Shown here in pieces: positions 20,021 to 28,065 of a stretch of 64,000 nucleotides of DNA. Each line of letters opens with the position of its first letter. The stretch's first letter is position 1. This DNA is from Pseudomonas sp. CCI4.2 (GTDB taxonomy: Bacteria > Pseudomonadota > Gammaproteobacteria > Pseudomonadales > Pseudomonadaceae). The translations under genes were made by a program, and so were the position numbers. A model generated the notes under the pieces. The model was not told where the DNA came from, made no database searches, and was given only the letters and a program-made list of their open reading frames with translations. The stretch is from positions 937,001-1,001,000 of the forward strand of contig NZ_CP133781.1 in the NCBI RefSeq assembly GCF_034350045.1. The letters are read 5' to 3'.

Positions 20021-21177
20021 CGGACACCCGCCCCTTCGGCGATATCTTTTATTGACTGCTCCAGCAATGCACGATTTTCGTCGCCCAGCATCTCATCGAA
20101 ACGTTCCGCGGCTTGCAATACGAAGGCTATGCGCTGCTTGTAAACTGATAAGTCTGCAAACGGGTTGTTGCTGAATTCGAGGGTGCGTCCATCCTCGATT
20201 GGCTGGCATTGGCTCGCCAGGGTCAGCTCAATCGCTTGAGCCACCCCCGATGGAAAACCGGTCACATAGGAGGCATGGTTGCCGCGCAGTAGCAGCTTAA
20301 GTTGTGGGTCTTTGTAGATGGTCGGCTGGAGGATATTGAGCTGCTCATGTACAGCTAACTTCCTCACGCTCTCGGCTATATCTCCCCCCTCTATCGCCTC
20401 GAAGCCCTGCAGGATTTCTGGATACCGTACACCAAACTCGAGCTTCTCCTTCTCCACCGGCCACAACACCGGAAACTTCGGATGACCATAAATACCCGCC
20501 CGCTCTTTAAGACAGGTCCTCAACTCTTCGAGCCCACGCTTTTTGTAAAACGCATGCAACGGGAAGATATCCAGAAACAACGTGGTGTTGCCCAGCGCCA
20601 TCATTTCGTAGACGTGCTGGAACTGTTGCTGCATCAAGGATGAGGGTTCCGCGCCCAAACCTGCGTCGCTTAAGGGAACAGGATTATTTCTACGGGCGGC
20701 TCGGTAATCGTCCAGCGCCTGCTGATCCGTATCTTTGAAAATATGAGCCCCGAGGAAACCGGGATTCGATGCCGCATTGGAGTCGATCAAGCGCTGCCTG
20801 GCGTCGCGCTCAGCCTGGATAACCTCAGTCATACTCGCGGCATGCAACAACCCGCAACCGACTTGCTTGGAGGCAAAGGCTGCAAGGCCGGCCCACTGAA
20901 AGCGGTTGTCGTGCAGCCACAACCGGGCATAGGCGGCGTTGATCACGCGGTTGCGTTCGATGGGGTCGGCGATCAGGACGCCGCCGGGGGCGACGATTTC
21001 TTCGGCTTCGCGCTGGAAGACTCGCCAGATTCCCGAGCAAGTCAAAAACGGCACGTCAACGACGTCCTGCATGACCCCGTACAACTCGATCCTGTGCGTC
21101 TCGCACTCTTCGATCGGTTTGGTGGGGTGGTTCAACAGCTGCTTGTCGCATATGTGGTCTTTGAAACACTGGGTCAT
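20017..21177 (-). CDS. DUF2515-like protein (candidate T6SS-linked effector)
   Basis: A 386-residue soluble protein with no signal peptide. I set the start at the ATG at 21177 (MTQCFKDHICDKQLLNH) because GGAGG lies ten bases upstream; the frame is open 22 codons further. It resembles the DUF2515-annotated proteins of other pseudomonads, with conserved stretches such as GVMQDVVDVPF, RVINAAYARLWL, FQWAGLAAFASKQVGCGLLHAA and MMALGNTTLFLDIFPLHAFY. No catalytic motif is recognisable. It leads an operon with two membrane-anchored paralogues and then hcp on the same strand. That context suggests a toxin or cargo protein, but its activity is unknown and the DUF name is from memory. Confidence 0.75.
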   Translation of the reverse strand: MTQCFKDHICDKQLLNHPTKPIEECETHRIELYGVMQDVVDVPFLTCSGIWRVFQREAEEIVAPGGVLIADPIERNRVINAAYARLWLHDNRFQWAGLAAFASKQVGCGLLHAASMTEVIQAERDARQRLIDSNAASNPGFLGAHIFKDTDQQALDDYRAARRNNPVPLSDAGLGAEPSSLMQQQFQHVYEMMALGNTTLFLDIFPLHAFYKKRGLEELRTCLKERAGIYGHPKFPVLWPVEKEKLEFGVRYPEILQGFEAIEGGDIAESVRKLAVHEQLNILQPTIYKDPQLKLLLRGNHASYVTGFPSGVAQAIELTLASQCQPIEDGRTLEFSNNPFADLSVYKQRIAFVLQAAERFDEMLGDENRALLEQSIKDIAEGAGVR

Positions 21178-21480
21178 GGCGCTGCCTCCGGACAGGAATT
21201 TCGCCACCCTACCAGCCAAAAAACCGAAGTAAAATATCGCCAAAAAAATGGAGAGACGTCCTACAAATGCCGCTGTAAACCCTTACAAATACCGGAGAAG
21301 AAGCCTACAACTCACATACCCATTACAGGCCGCCCGGCCATTGCGCGCGAACAGGACCACGCGAAGACGCATCCTCTTTTACCGGCCGGGAACCAGTTTC
21401 CTTATTTCTCTTCTAACCTTGTGCTGTCAGCCCGCGTTTTCTGCGTGGCGACACCCCCTAATCTGTTGGAGCTACTGTTC
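21178..21480. other. Divergent intergenic region
   Basis: About 300 bases between the DUF2515 gene and the DUF3862 lipoprotein gene. It must hold promoters for both directions and is AT-rich near 21225-21310. I see no RNA gene, no REP element and no clear remnant of the missing DUF924 gene. Confidence 0.5.
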
Positions 21481-21735
21481 ATGTCTTTGCGCACCGTCGC
21501 GTTGTTGTCGTTTTGTGTGTTGTTGGCCGCTTGCAGCAAGGTCACCCAGGAAAATTATTCGAAGTTGTCGGCAGGCATGGATAAGGCGCAAGTCGAGAAT
21601 TTATTGGGTAGCCCGACCGAATGTTCGGGTGCGCTGGGTATGTCCAGTTGCACGTGGGGCGACAAAGTGAGTTTTATCAGCGTCCAGTACGGCGGCGATA
21701 AAGTGCTGATCTATTCGGGCCAAGGCTTGAAATAA
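21481..21735 (+). CDS. Small BamE-like lipoprotein (DUF3862)
   Basis: An 84-residue lipoprotein: MSLRTVALLSFCVLLAAC gives a signal peptide with lipobox LAAC (Cys18). The mature part has the pattern YSKLSAGMDKAQVENLLGSPTEC, the SmpA/BamE/DUF3862 fold signature. There is no aspartate after the Cys, so outer-membrane sorting is expected. It is 18 bases upstream of the lipocalin gene, and the two are probably co-transcribed. Function is unknown. Confidence 0.8.
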   Translation: MSLRTVALLSFCVLLAACSKVTQENYSKLSAGMDKAQVENLLGSPTECSGALGMSSCTWGDKVSFISVQYGGDKVLIYSGQGLK

Positions 21736-21753
21736 GCCGTTAGGGAGAGCGTG

Positions 21754-22323
21754 ATGCGTTTATGGATTGGGTTGATGGCGAGTCTGTTTCTGGCGGGTTG
21801 CGCACATTCTTCGAGCGAGCTGGTCGAGCCGAAGACGGTCGATCATGTGGACCTCAAGCGGTATCAAGGGACGTGGTACGAGCTGGCACGGTTACCGATG
21901 TTCTTTCAGCGTAATTGCGCTCAATCGCAGGCGCTTTACGTGCTCAAAGAGGATGGCAATATCGGCGTAACCAATCGTTGCCGGAAACTCGACGGCACGT
22001 GGGAGCAAGCGACAGGCACGGCATCGCCGCAGGTAGCGGGCAAAACCGACAAGCTGTGGGTCGTCTTCGATAACGGGTTCTCGCGGCTGTTCCCGGGTTT
22101 GGCCAAGGGCGATTATTGGGTGCTGTACCTCGACGACGGCTACAAGACTGCGTTAGTGGGGAACCCGGATCGCAAATACCTGTGGATCTTGTCGCGGACA
22201 TCGAAAGTGTCCGACGCGACAAAAGAAGATTTGTTGGCCAGAGCAAGGCAACAGGGTTACGACACAACCAAGCTGATCTGGCGGGTGGATGATTCGATGA
22301 TCATCAAACCGGACCGGCTCTAG
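21754..22323 (+). CDS. blc: Outer-membrane lipoprotein lipocalin Blc
   Basis: A bacterial lipocalin that binds lipids such as fatty acids or lysophospholipids at the outer membrane. The 189-residue product has a lipobox (LAGC, Cys16), then the lipocalin signature YQGTWYELARLPMFFQRNC, the second motif PGLAKGDYWVLYLDDGY, and RKYLWILSRT. I use the ATG at 21754 with AGGGAGA upstream; a GTG directly before it is possible. Confidence 0.92.
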   Translation: MRLWIGLMASLFLAGCAHSSSELVEPKTVDHVDLKRYQGTWYELARLPMFFQRNCAQSQALYVLKEDGNIGVTNRCRKLDGTWEQATGTASPQVAGKTDKLWVVFDNGFSRLFPGLAKGDYWVLYLDDGYKTALVGNPDRKYLWILSRTSKVSDATKEDLLARARQQGYDTTKLIWRVDDSMIIKPDRL

Positions 22324-22331
22324 ACCTCACT

Positions 22332-22419
22332 CTGTGGACCGAATTCATTCGGGAAGCGGCGGACGCGGTTTAATTGATGAACCGAGTTGTCGCCTTCCCG
22401 AATAATTCGGTCCCACAGG
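22332..22419. repeat. REP pair, GACCGAATTCATTCGGGAA family
   Basis: Inverted copies of GACCGAATTCATTCGGGAA (right copy slightly diverged) with a ~45-base middle, between the convergent blc and hutF genes. It probably also forms a long hairpin in both transcripts. Confidence 0.85.
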
Positions 22420-22455
22420 GAATTCGCAATTACAGAGATTTGGGCTCGGCGCAAG

Positions 22456-23820
22456 CTAACCCAACAATTCCCGCAGCACCTGAGCAAACGCACGATTACT
22501 GTGCTCTTCATCAGCATGCCGACCGTTGCGGATCACCCAACGCCCGTTGACCATGACGTCGCGAATCTGCCGGTCACTGCCCGCAAACAACCAGCGGTTA
22601 AGAATCGCATCACCGGCGGCCGTCGACAGGTAGGGATCGTTACCGTCCAGCACCAGCCAATCTGCACGCTGCCCGACGTTCAGCGAACCAATCGCCTGCC
22701 CCATTGCTTGCGCGCCACCGCTGAGTGCCGCATCGAACAACGTGCGTCCAACCATCGGTTGATCACTGCGGTACAAACGATTACGTCGTTGATCACGCAA
22801 ACGCTGACCATATTCCAGCCAGCGCAGCTCTTCGACCACGCTCAATGACACATGACTGTCCGAGCCAATCCCCCAACGGCCGCCCTGGGCGATGTAGTCC
22901 ACCGCCGGAAAAATACCGTCCCCCAAGTTGGCTTCAGTGGTCAGGCACAAGCCGGCAATCGCGCCGCTATCAGCCATCAGCGCCACTTCTTCCGGGTTGG
23001 CGTGGGTGGCATGAACCAGGCACCAGCGCTGATCAACCGAGGCGTTTTCGTACAACCATTGCAGCGGACGCCGACCGCTCCAGCTCAGGCAGTCATCCAC
23101 TTCCTTCTGCTGCTCGGCGATATGAATATGCACCGGGCAGTGTGGGTCGCTTGCGGCCAGTACATCGCTGATTTGACGCGGCGTTACCGCGCGCAACGAG
23201 TGAAAGCACAGACCCAATGATTGAGCGGGCTGCTGGGCAAGCATCGGCCGTAGACGCGCTTGTAAGTCGAGGTAACTGTCAGTGGTGTGGATAAATCTGC
23301 GCTGACCTTCATTTGGCGCCTGACCGCCAAAACCAGAGTGGCTGTACAACACCGGCAGCAACGTCAGGCCGATACCGGCCGAACTCGCGGCCTGGCTGAT
23401 GTGCAGGGCCAGTTCAGCAGGGTTTGCGTAAGGCTTGCCGGTGGTGTCTTGGTGTACGTAATGAAATTCAGCGACTGAGGTGAAACCGCCTTTGAGCAGC
23501 TCGATGTACAACTGTCGAGCGATGACCCCAAGCTGCTCTGGATTGATCTGCCCCACCAAGCGGTACATCAACTCTCGCCACGTCCAGAAACTGTCATTGG
23601 GGTTGCCCGCCACTTCGGCCAAACCGGCCATCGCACGCTGGAACGCGTGGGAATGCAGGTTGGGCATTCCTGGCACCAGCGCACCGTTGAGGATCTCGGC
23701 ACCCTGGGCATCGGTATCGACTTGGACGCGGGTTAGCACCCCGTCGGCGCTGACATCGAGACGAACATTGTTGGCCCAACCGGTGGGCAATAATGCGCGC
23801 TCGGCAAAGAAGACGGACAT
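22456..23820 (-). CDS. hutF: Formimidoylglutamate deiminase HutF
   Basis: HutF converts N-formimino-L-glutamate to N-formyl-L-glutamate and ammonia, the step that marks the five-step histidine pathway of pseudomonads. The 454-residue product is an amidohydrolase with the metal motif NLHSHAFQRAM, a later HIHIAEQQKEV segment and LVHATHANPEE, and SDSHVSLS near the end. I choose the ATG at 23820 (MSVFFAERALL), preceded by AGGT. It is read divergently from hutC, with a HutC box between. Confidence 0.95.
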   Translation of the reverse strand: MSVFFAERALLPTGWANNVRLDVSADGVLTRVQVDTDAQGAEILNGALVPGMPNLHSHAFQRAMAGLAEVAGNPNDSFWTWRELMYRLVGQINPEQLGVIARQLYIELLKGGFTSVAEFHYVHQDTTGKPYANPAELALHISQAASSAGIGLTLLPVLYSHSGFGGQAPNEGQRRFIHTTDSYLDLQARLRPMLAQQPAQSLGLCFHSLRAVTPRQISDVLAASDPHCPVHIHIAEQQKEVDDCLSWSGRRPLQWLYENASVDQRWCLVHATHANPEEVALMADSGAIAGLCLTTEANLGDGIFPAVDYIAQGGRWGIGSDSHVSLSVVEELRWLEYGQRLRDQRRNRLYRSDQPMVGRTLFDAALSGGAQAMGQAIGSLNVGQRADWLVLDGNDPYLSTAAGDAILNRWLFAGSDRQIRDVMVNGRWVIRNGRHADEEHSNRAFAQVLRELLG

Positions 23821-23844
23821 GGACCTGCACCCCATCGTGTAATT

Positions 23845-23854
23845 TGTATATACA
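23845..23854. promoter_or_regulatory. HutC operator between hutF and hutC
   Basis: TGTATATACA, a perfect palindrome of the TGTA-N2-TACA type bound by the urocanate-responsive repressor HutC. It lies 25 bases upstream of the hutF start, inside an AT-rich stretch that extends to 23860, in the hutF-hutC divergent region. Confidence 0.75.
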
Positions 23855-23982
23855 TATACAGACGTTTGTCTGCTCGGTAAACTGCGGCAAGCTTGTCGTC
23901 GGTCGGGTTAATGGTTAGCTTGAGCGCTTCTGCGCCTTAGACCCAATTCCCGAATCATCACCTATCGAACAAGGATTTCACT

Positions 23983-24732
23983 GTGCCGACTCCGCCTGCC
24001 CTCTCTCCACTGGCTGCCCAGATGGGTGACAGTCCGGCGCCTTTATACGCGCGCGTGAAGCAGATGATCGCCCAGCAAATCCAAAACGGAACCTGGGCGC
24101 CGCATCATCGCGTGCCGTCGGAAAGTGAACTGGTGACCCAACTGGGCTTCAGCCGCATGACCATCAACCGAGCCCTGCGTGAACTGACCGCCGAAGGCCT
24201 GTTGGTGCGTATGCAAGGCGTCGGTACGTTTGTCGCCGAGCCCAAAAGCCAGTCAGCGCTTTTTGAAGTACACAACATCGCCGATGAAATTGCCTCGCGC
24301 GGCCATGTTCATACTTGCAAAGTCATCATCCTGAACGAAGAAGCCGCAGGCTCCGAACGGGCCCTGGCCTTGGACATGCGTGAAGGTCAGCGCGTATTTC
24401 ATTCGCTGATCGTGCATTTCGAAAATGACATCCCGGTGCAAATCGAAGACCGCTTCGTCAACGCTCAGGTAGCGCCGCACTACCTGATGCAGGATTTCAC
24501 CAAACAAACACCCTACGCTTATCTGTCGCAAGTCGCACCGCTGACCGAGGGTGAGCATGTGGTCGAAGCCATTTTGGCTGAAGAACTGGAGTGCGAGCTG
24601 CTGCAAATCGAACGCGGTGAACCGTGCCTGCTGATTCGTCGCCGCACTTGGTCTGGCCGCCAGCCAGTGACGGCGGCCCGCCTGATCCACCCCGGCTCCC
24701 GGCATCGGCTGGAAGGACGTTTCAGCAAATGA
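23983..24732 (+). CDS. hutC: Histidine utilization repressor HutC (GntR family)
   Basis: GntR/HutC-type repressor released by urocanate. The 249-residue product has an N-terminal winged helix (LYARVKQMIAQQI, SESELVTQLGFSRMTINRAL, about residues 20-85) and a C-terminal UTRA effector domain ending in HPGSRHRLEGRF. The GTG start is supported by AAGGA nine bases upstream. Its TGA overlaps the hutD ATG (ATGA). Two matching palindromes in the locus are its likely targets. Confidence 0.95.
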   Translation: MPTPPALSPLAAQMGDSPAPLYARVKQMIAQQIQNGTWAPHHRVPSESELVTQLGFSRMTINRALRELTAEGLLVRMQGVGTFVAEPKSQSALFEVHNIADEIASRGHVHTCKVIILNEEAAGSERALALDMREGQRVFHSLIVHFENDIPVQIEDRFVNAQVAPHYLMQDFTKQTPYAYLSQVAPLTEGEHVVEAILAEELECELLQIERGEPCLLIRRRTWSGRQPVTAARLIHPGSRHRLEGRFSK

Positions 24733-25298
24733 GTCAACTGACCGTTCTACGCGCCGCCAACTACCCGCGCATGCCATGGAAAAACGGTGGCGGCAGCACC
24801 GAAGAAATCACCCGCGATGCGGGCAACGGCCTGGACGGTTTTGGCTGGCGCCTGTCGATAGCCGATATCGCAGAATCAGGCGGTTTTTCCAGCTTCCCCG
24901 GTTATCAGCGAATCATCACCGTGCTACAGGGCGATGGCATGACATTGCAGGTCGACGGCCAATCCACACGTGCGCTGCTGACCTTGGATCCGTTGGCATT
25001 TAGCGGTGAGAGCCAAGTCAGTTGTACGTTGCTCGGCGGGCACATACGTGACTTCAATCTGATTTACGCCCCTAACCGATACAATGCCCGCCTTCAATGG
25101 ATCGACGGACGTCAGCGTTTTTTCAGTTCCGCTGGCACAGTGCTGGTCTTCAGCGTAATAGAGGGCTTGAGTGTCACCACCGGCACCGCCACCCACGGTC
25201 TTGGCAAGCATGACTGCCTGCAACTAGACGGTAACCCCGGCCTGTTGGAATTGTCGGTCAGCGGAACATGCTGTGTGGTTGAACTGACTGCGATTTGA
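24729..25298 (+). CDS. hutD: HutD/Ves family protein
   Basis: A 189-residue cupin-fold protein with the family motifs NYPRMPWKNGGGSTEEI and GFGWRLSIADIAESG at the N-terminus. HutD is always found with hut genes. In P. fluorescens it is thought to limit the level of hut expression. The ATG overlaps the hutC stop, so the two are translationally coupled. Confidence 0.93.
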   Translation: MSQLTVLRAANYPRMPWKNGGGSTEEITRDAGNGLDGFGWRLSIADIAESGGFSSFPGYQRIITVLQGDGMTLQVDGQSTRALLTLDPLAFSGESQVSCTLLGGHIRDFNLIYAPNRYNARLQWIDGRQRFFSSAGTVLVFSVIEGLSVTTGTATHGLGKHDCLQLDGNPGLLELSVSGTCCVVELTAI

Positions 25299-25337
25299 TA
25301 AGTCCGCAGAACACTAGCCCGATTGAACGGAACACCG

Positions 25338-25829
25338 ATGGCCACCCAGGACAACGAACCGCTAAGCCACTCCCCGTTGGATCGCATCGACGAAGCTATT
25401 CTCGAGGCGCTGCGCCATGACGGTCGCATCACCTACGAAAAACTCTCGACACTGGTTCACCTCACGCCTCGGCCCTGCCTGGAACGGGTACGCAAGCTCG
25501 AACGACGCGGCGTTATCCGAGGCTACGGCGCAATCATCGACCTCAAAGTCGTGTCACCCGGCCTGTCGCTGCTGGTGATGGTTGCGCTCTCAAACCAAAG
25601 CGGGCGCGCCGCACAAAAAGCTTTCGAAGCCTGCATCAAAGCCTGCCCCCAAGTCTTCGGCTGCCAACTCATCAGCGGCCCGTTTGACTACAGCCTGCGC
25701 ATGCGCTGCCGGGACATGGAGCACTACCGCGTACTCAGCGAAACCTGGCTGAACAACAGCGAACTGCACATCGACAAGCTGGTGGCGCACCCGGAGTTGG
25801 CGGATGTAAAGAGTGGCGTTGGGTTTTAA
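25338..25829 (+). CDS. Lrp/AsnC-family transcriptional regulator inside the hut locus
   Basis: A 163-residue regulator with an N-terminal helix-turn-helix (LDRIDEAILEALRHDGRITYEKLSTLVHLTP) and a C-terminal RAM/AsnC ligand domain (VFGCQLISGPFDYSLRMRC). It follows hutD by 39 bases on the same strand and precedes the hutU promoter, so it is likely transcribed with hutCD. The start is the ATG at 25338; a TTG at 25323 is the alternative. Its ligand may be an amino acid, possibly histidine or glutamate, but nothing in the sequence shows which. Confidence 0.88.
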   Translation: MATQDNEPLSHSPLDRIDEAILEALRHDGRITYEKLSTLVHLTPRPCLERVRKLERRGVIRGYGAIIDLKVVSPGLSLLVMVALSNQSGRAAQKAFEACIKACPQVFGCQLISGPFDYSLRMRCRDMEHYRVLSETWLNNSELHIDKLVAHPELADVKSGVGF

Positions 25830-26046
25830 AGCCGGTATAGCCAGCACTCACCAAAAACGCATCTAGGCGCGCACCAACCCCTCGCACGTTGTTACCGAAC
25901 GCCCCAGCACGGCGCAAAGTCGCTCGCTTATTCGCCAACCGGCGACCGCGCCCAACCACCGCCCATCTCTTTTAATCCCGCCACAACCCTTCTAGCTCGG
26001 GCCTTTTGTCTTTCTGAAAAACTTTCTTCTGGACGGCTAAATGAAG

Positions 26047-26063
26047 TTGGTCTTACGATTGCA
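26047..26063 (+). promoter_or_regulatory. Sigma-54 promoter of hutU
   Basis: TTGG at 26047-26050 and TTGC at 26059-26062 place the invariant GG and GC exactly ten bases apart, as in the -24/-12 consensus. The hutU promoter of P. fluorescens is known to be sigma-54 dependent and driven by CbrB/NtrC, which supports the call. Confidence 0.7.
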
Positions 26064-26067
26064 TATG

Positions 26068-26081
26068 CTTGTATGTACAAG
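26068..26081. promoter_or_regulatory. HutC operator at the hutU promoter
   Basis: CTTGTATGTACAAG, a palindrome with TGTA-N2-TACA at 26070-26079. It starts six bases after the -12 element and so overlaps the expected transcription start, where a bound repressor would block initiation. Confidence 0.8.
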
Positions 26082-26225
26082 TAAAGATGTGTGCGTTTAG
26101 CCGTGACGGTAACCACCCCGCTGGCCCCTGCATCCGAACGATGAATTTTATTGGCTAAACCCGCTTCGTCTGTTTCGAGAAACTCGACACAGGCCGGCTT
26201 GACCACTTCGCTGAGGAGTTTTTTC

Positions 26226-27923
26226 GTGACTGACAATAACCACTGGACCCCTGAAACCTGGACCCGCCATCGTGACGTTGAAGTTCGCGCCGCACGTGGG
26301 CCCAAGCTGACCGCCAAGAGCTGGATGACCGAAGCGCCGCTGCGGATGTTGATGAACAACCTCGACCCGGAAGTGGCAGAGAACCCGAAAGAACTTGTGG
26401 TTTACGGCGGCATCGGCCGTGCCGCGCGTAACTGGGAATGCTACGACAAGATCGTCGAAAGCCTGACCAACCTGAATGACGACGAGACCCTGCTGATTCA
26501 ATCCGGCAAACCGGTGGGCGTGTTCAAGACCCACAGCAACGCGCCGCGGGTGCTAATTGCCAACTCGAACCTAGTGCCGCACTGGGCCACTTGGGAACAT
26601 TTCAACGAGCTGGATGCCAGGGGCCTGGCCATGTATGGCCAGATGACTGCGGGCAGCTGGATCTACATCGGCAGCCAAGGCATCGTCCAAGGTACTTACG
26701 AAACCTTCGTTGAAGCCGGTCGCCAACACTACAACGGCAGCCTGGAAGGCAAGTGGGTACTGACCGCTGGCCTAGGCGGCATGGGCGGTGCTCAGCCGCT
26801 GGCCGCTGGTATGGCCGGTGCGTGCTCGCTGAACATCGAGTGCCAACAGAGCCGTATCGACTTTCGCCTCAAAACCCGTTACGTCGACGAACAAGCTATC
26901 GATCTCGACGACGCACTGGCCCGTATCGCCAAGTACACCGCGCAAGGCAAAGCCATCTCTATCGCGCTGTGCGGTAACGCTGCCGAAATCCTCCCGGAAA
27001 TGGTTCGCCGTGGCGTACGCCCGGACATGGTCACCGACCAGACCAGCGCCCATGACCCGCTCAACGGCTACTTGCCCGCTGGCTGGACTTGGGACGAATA
27101 CCGCGCGCGCTCGGTGACCGAGCCTGCGAACGTGGTTAAAGCCGCCAAGCAGTCGATGGCGGTTCATGTTCAAGCGATGTTGGACTTCCAGAAAGCCGGC
27201 GTGCCGACCTTCGATTACGGCAACAATATCCGTCAGATGGCAAAAGACGAAGGCGTGGCAAACGCGTTCGACTTCCCAGGATTTGTACCGGCTTACATTC
27301 GTCCACTGTTCTGCCGTGGCGTAGGTCCTTTCCGTTGGGCGGCCTTGTCTGGCGACCCGGAAGATATCTACAAAACCGACGCCAAGGTCAAAGAACTGAT
27401 CCCGGACGACGCCCATTTGCATAACTGGTTGGACATGGCCCGTGAGCGCATCGCGTTCCAGGGTTTGCCAGCGCGTATTTGCTGGGTGGGCTTGGGTCAG
27501 CGCGCCAAGCTCGGCCTCGCTTTCAACGAAATGGTCCGCAGCGGCGAGTTGTCGGCACCCGTCGTGATCGGTCGTGACCACCTGGACTCCGGTTCAGTGG
27601 CCAGCCCGAACCGCGAAACGGAGTCGATGCAGGATGGCTCCGATGCTGTGTCGGACTGGCCGTTGCTCAACGCCCTGCTCAACACCGCCAGCGGCGCGAC
27701 CTGGGTGTCCCTGCACCACGGCGGCGGCGTCGGCATGGGCTTCTCGCAACATTCGGGCATGGTGATTGTGTGCGACGGTTCCGACGAAGCGGCAGAACGT
27801 ATCGCCCGCGTGCTGCACAACGACCCGGCGACCGGCGTCATGCGCCACGCCGACGCGGGTTATCAAATCGCGATTGATTGCGCCAACGAGCAGGGTTTGA
27901 ACCTGCCGATGCTGAATCGCTAA
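26226..27923 (+). CDS. hutU: Urocanate hydratase HutU
   Basis: Adds water to urocanate to give 4-imidazolone-5-propionate, using tightly bound NAD+. The 565-residue product has the conserved [18 protein letters not shown] segment and the [12 protein letters not shown] nucleotide-binding loop. The GTG at 26226 ([11 protein letters not shown]) is chosen because GAGGAG lies ten bases upstream and the length then fits the family; the frame is open 25 codons further. It is the first gene behind the sigma-54/HutC-controlled promoter. Confidence 0.97.
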   Translation: MTDNNHWTPETWTRHRDVEVRAARGPKLTAKSWMTEAPLRMLMNNLDPEVAENPKELVVYGGIGRAARNWECYDKIVESLTNLNDDETLLIQSGKPVGVFKTHSNAPRVLIANSNLVPHWATWEHFNELDARGLAMYGQMTAGSWIYIGSQGIVQGTYETFVEAGRQHYNGSLEGKWVLTAGLGGMGGAQPLAAGMAGACSLNIECQQSRIDFRLKTRYVDEQAIDLDDALARIAKYTAQGKAISIALCGNAAEILPEMVRRGVRPDMVTDQTSAHDPLNGYLPAGWTWDEYRARSVTEPANVVKAAKQSMAVHVQAMLDFQKAGVPTFDYGNNIRQMAKDEGVANAFDFPGFVPAYIRPLFCRGVGPFRWAALSGDPEDIYKTDAKVKELIPDDAHLHNWLDMARERIAFQGLPARICWVGLGQRAKLGLAFNEMVRSGELSAPVVIGRDHLDSGSVASPNRETESMQDGSDAVSDWPLLNALLNTASGATWVSLHHGGGVGMGFSQHSGMVIVCDGSDEAAERIARVLHNDPATGVMRHADAGYQIAIDCANEQGLNLPMLNR

Positions 27924-27932
27924 CCCCGCCAT

Positions 27933-28012
27933 TGTGGGACCGAATTCATTCGGGAATGGATAAACGCGGTGTGTCAGACATGCCGCTTCCCCAATGAATT
28001 CGGTCCCACAGG
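27933..28012. repeat. REP pair, GACCGAATTCATTCGGGAA family
   Basis: GTGGGACCGAATTCATTCGG and its inverted copy (ending TTCGGTCCCACAGG) flank a short middle. It fills the gap between hutU and the permease gene and may stabilise or attenuate the hutU transcript. Confidence 0.85.
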
Positions 28013-28065
28013 TTTTCACGCTGTGCCCTGATGTCCCTACCGCATTCCCCCATAGAGGTGGTCGC

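Larger units (their letters stand above)
25830..26225. other. hutU promoter region, 396 bp
   Basis: The gap between the Lrp-type gene and hutU. It holds the sigma-54 promoter and HutC operator listed separately and leaves about 150 bases of leader before the hutU start. The upstream 200 bases would have room for enhancer sites for CbrB or NtrC, but I cannot point to a convincing one. Confidence 0.7.

Noticed and set aside
16374..21177. Island considered as a prophage or integrative element
   Set aside because: No integrase, no phage structural gene, no tRNA at the edges and no direct repeats framing it. Only an hcp-linked cassette and one IS are visible.
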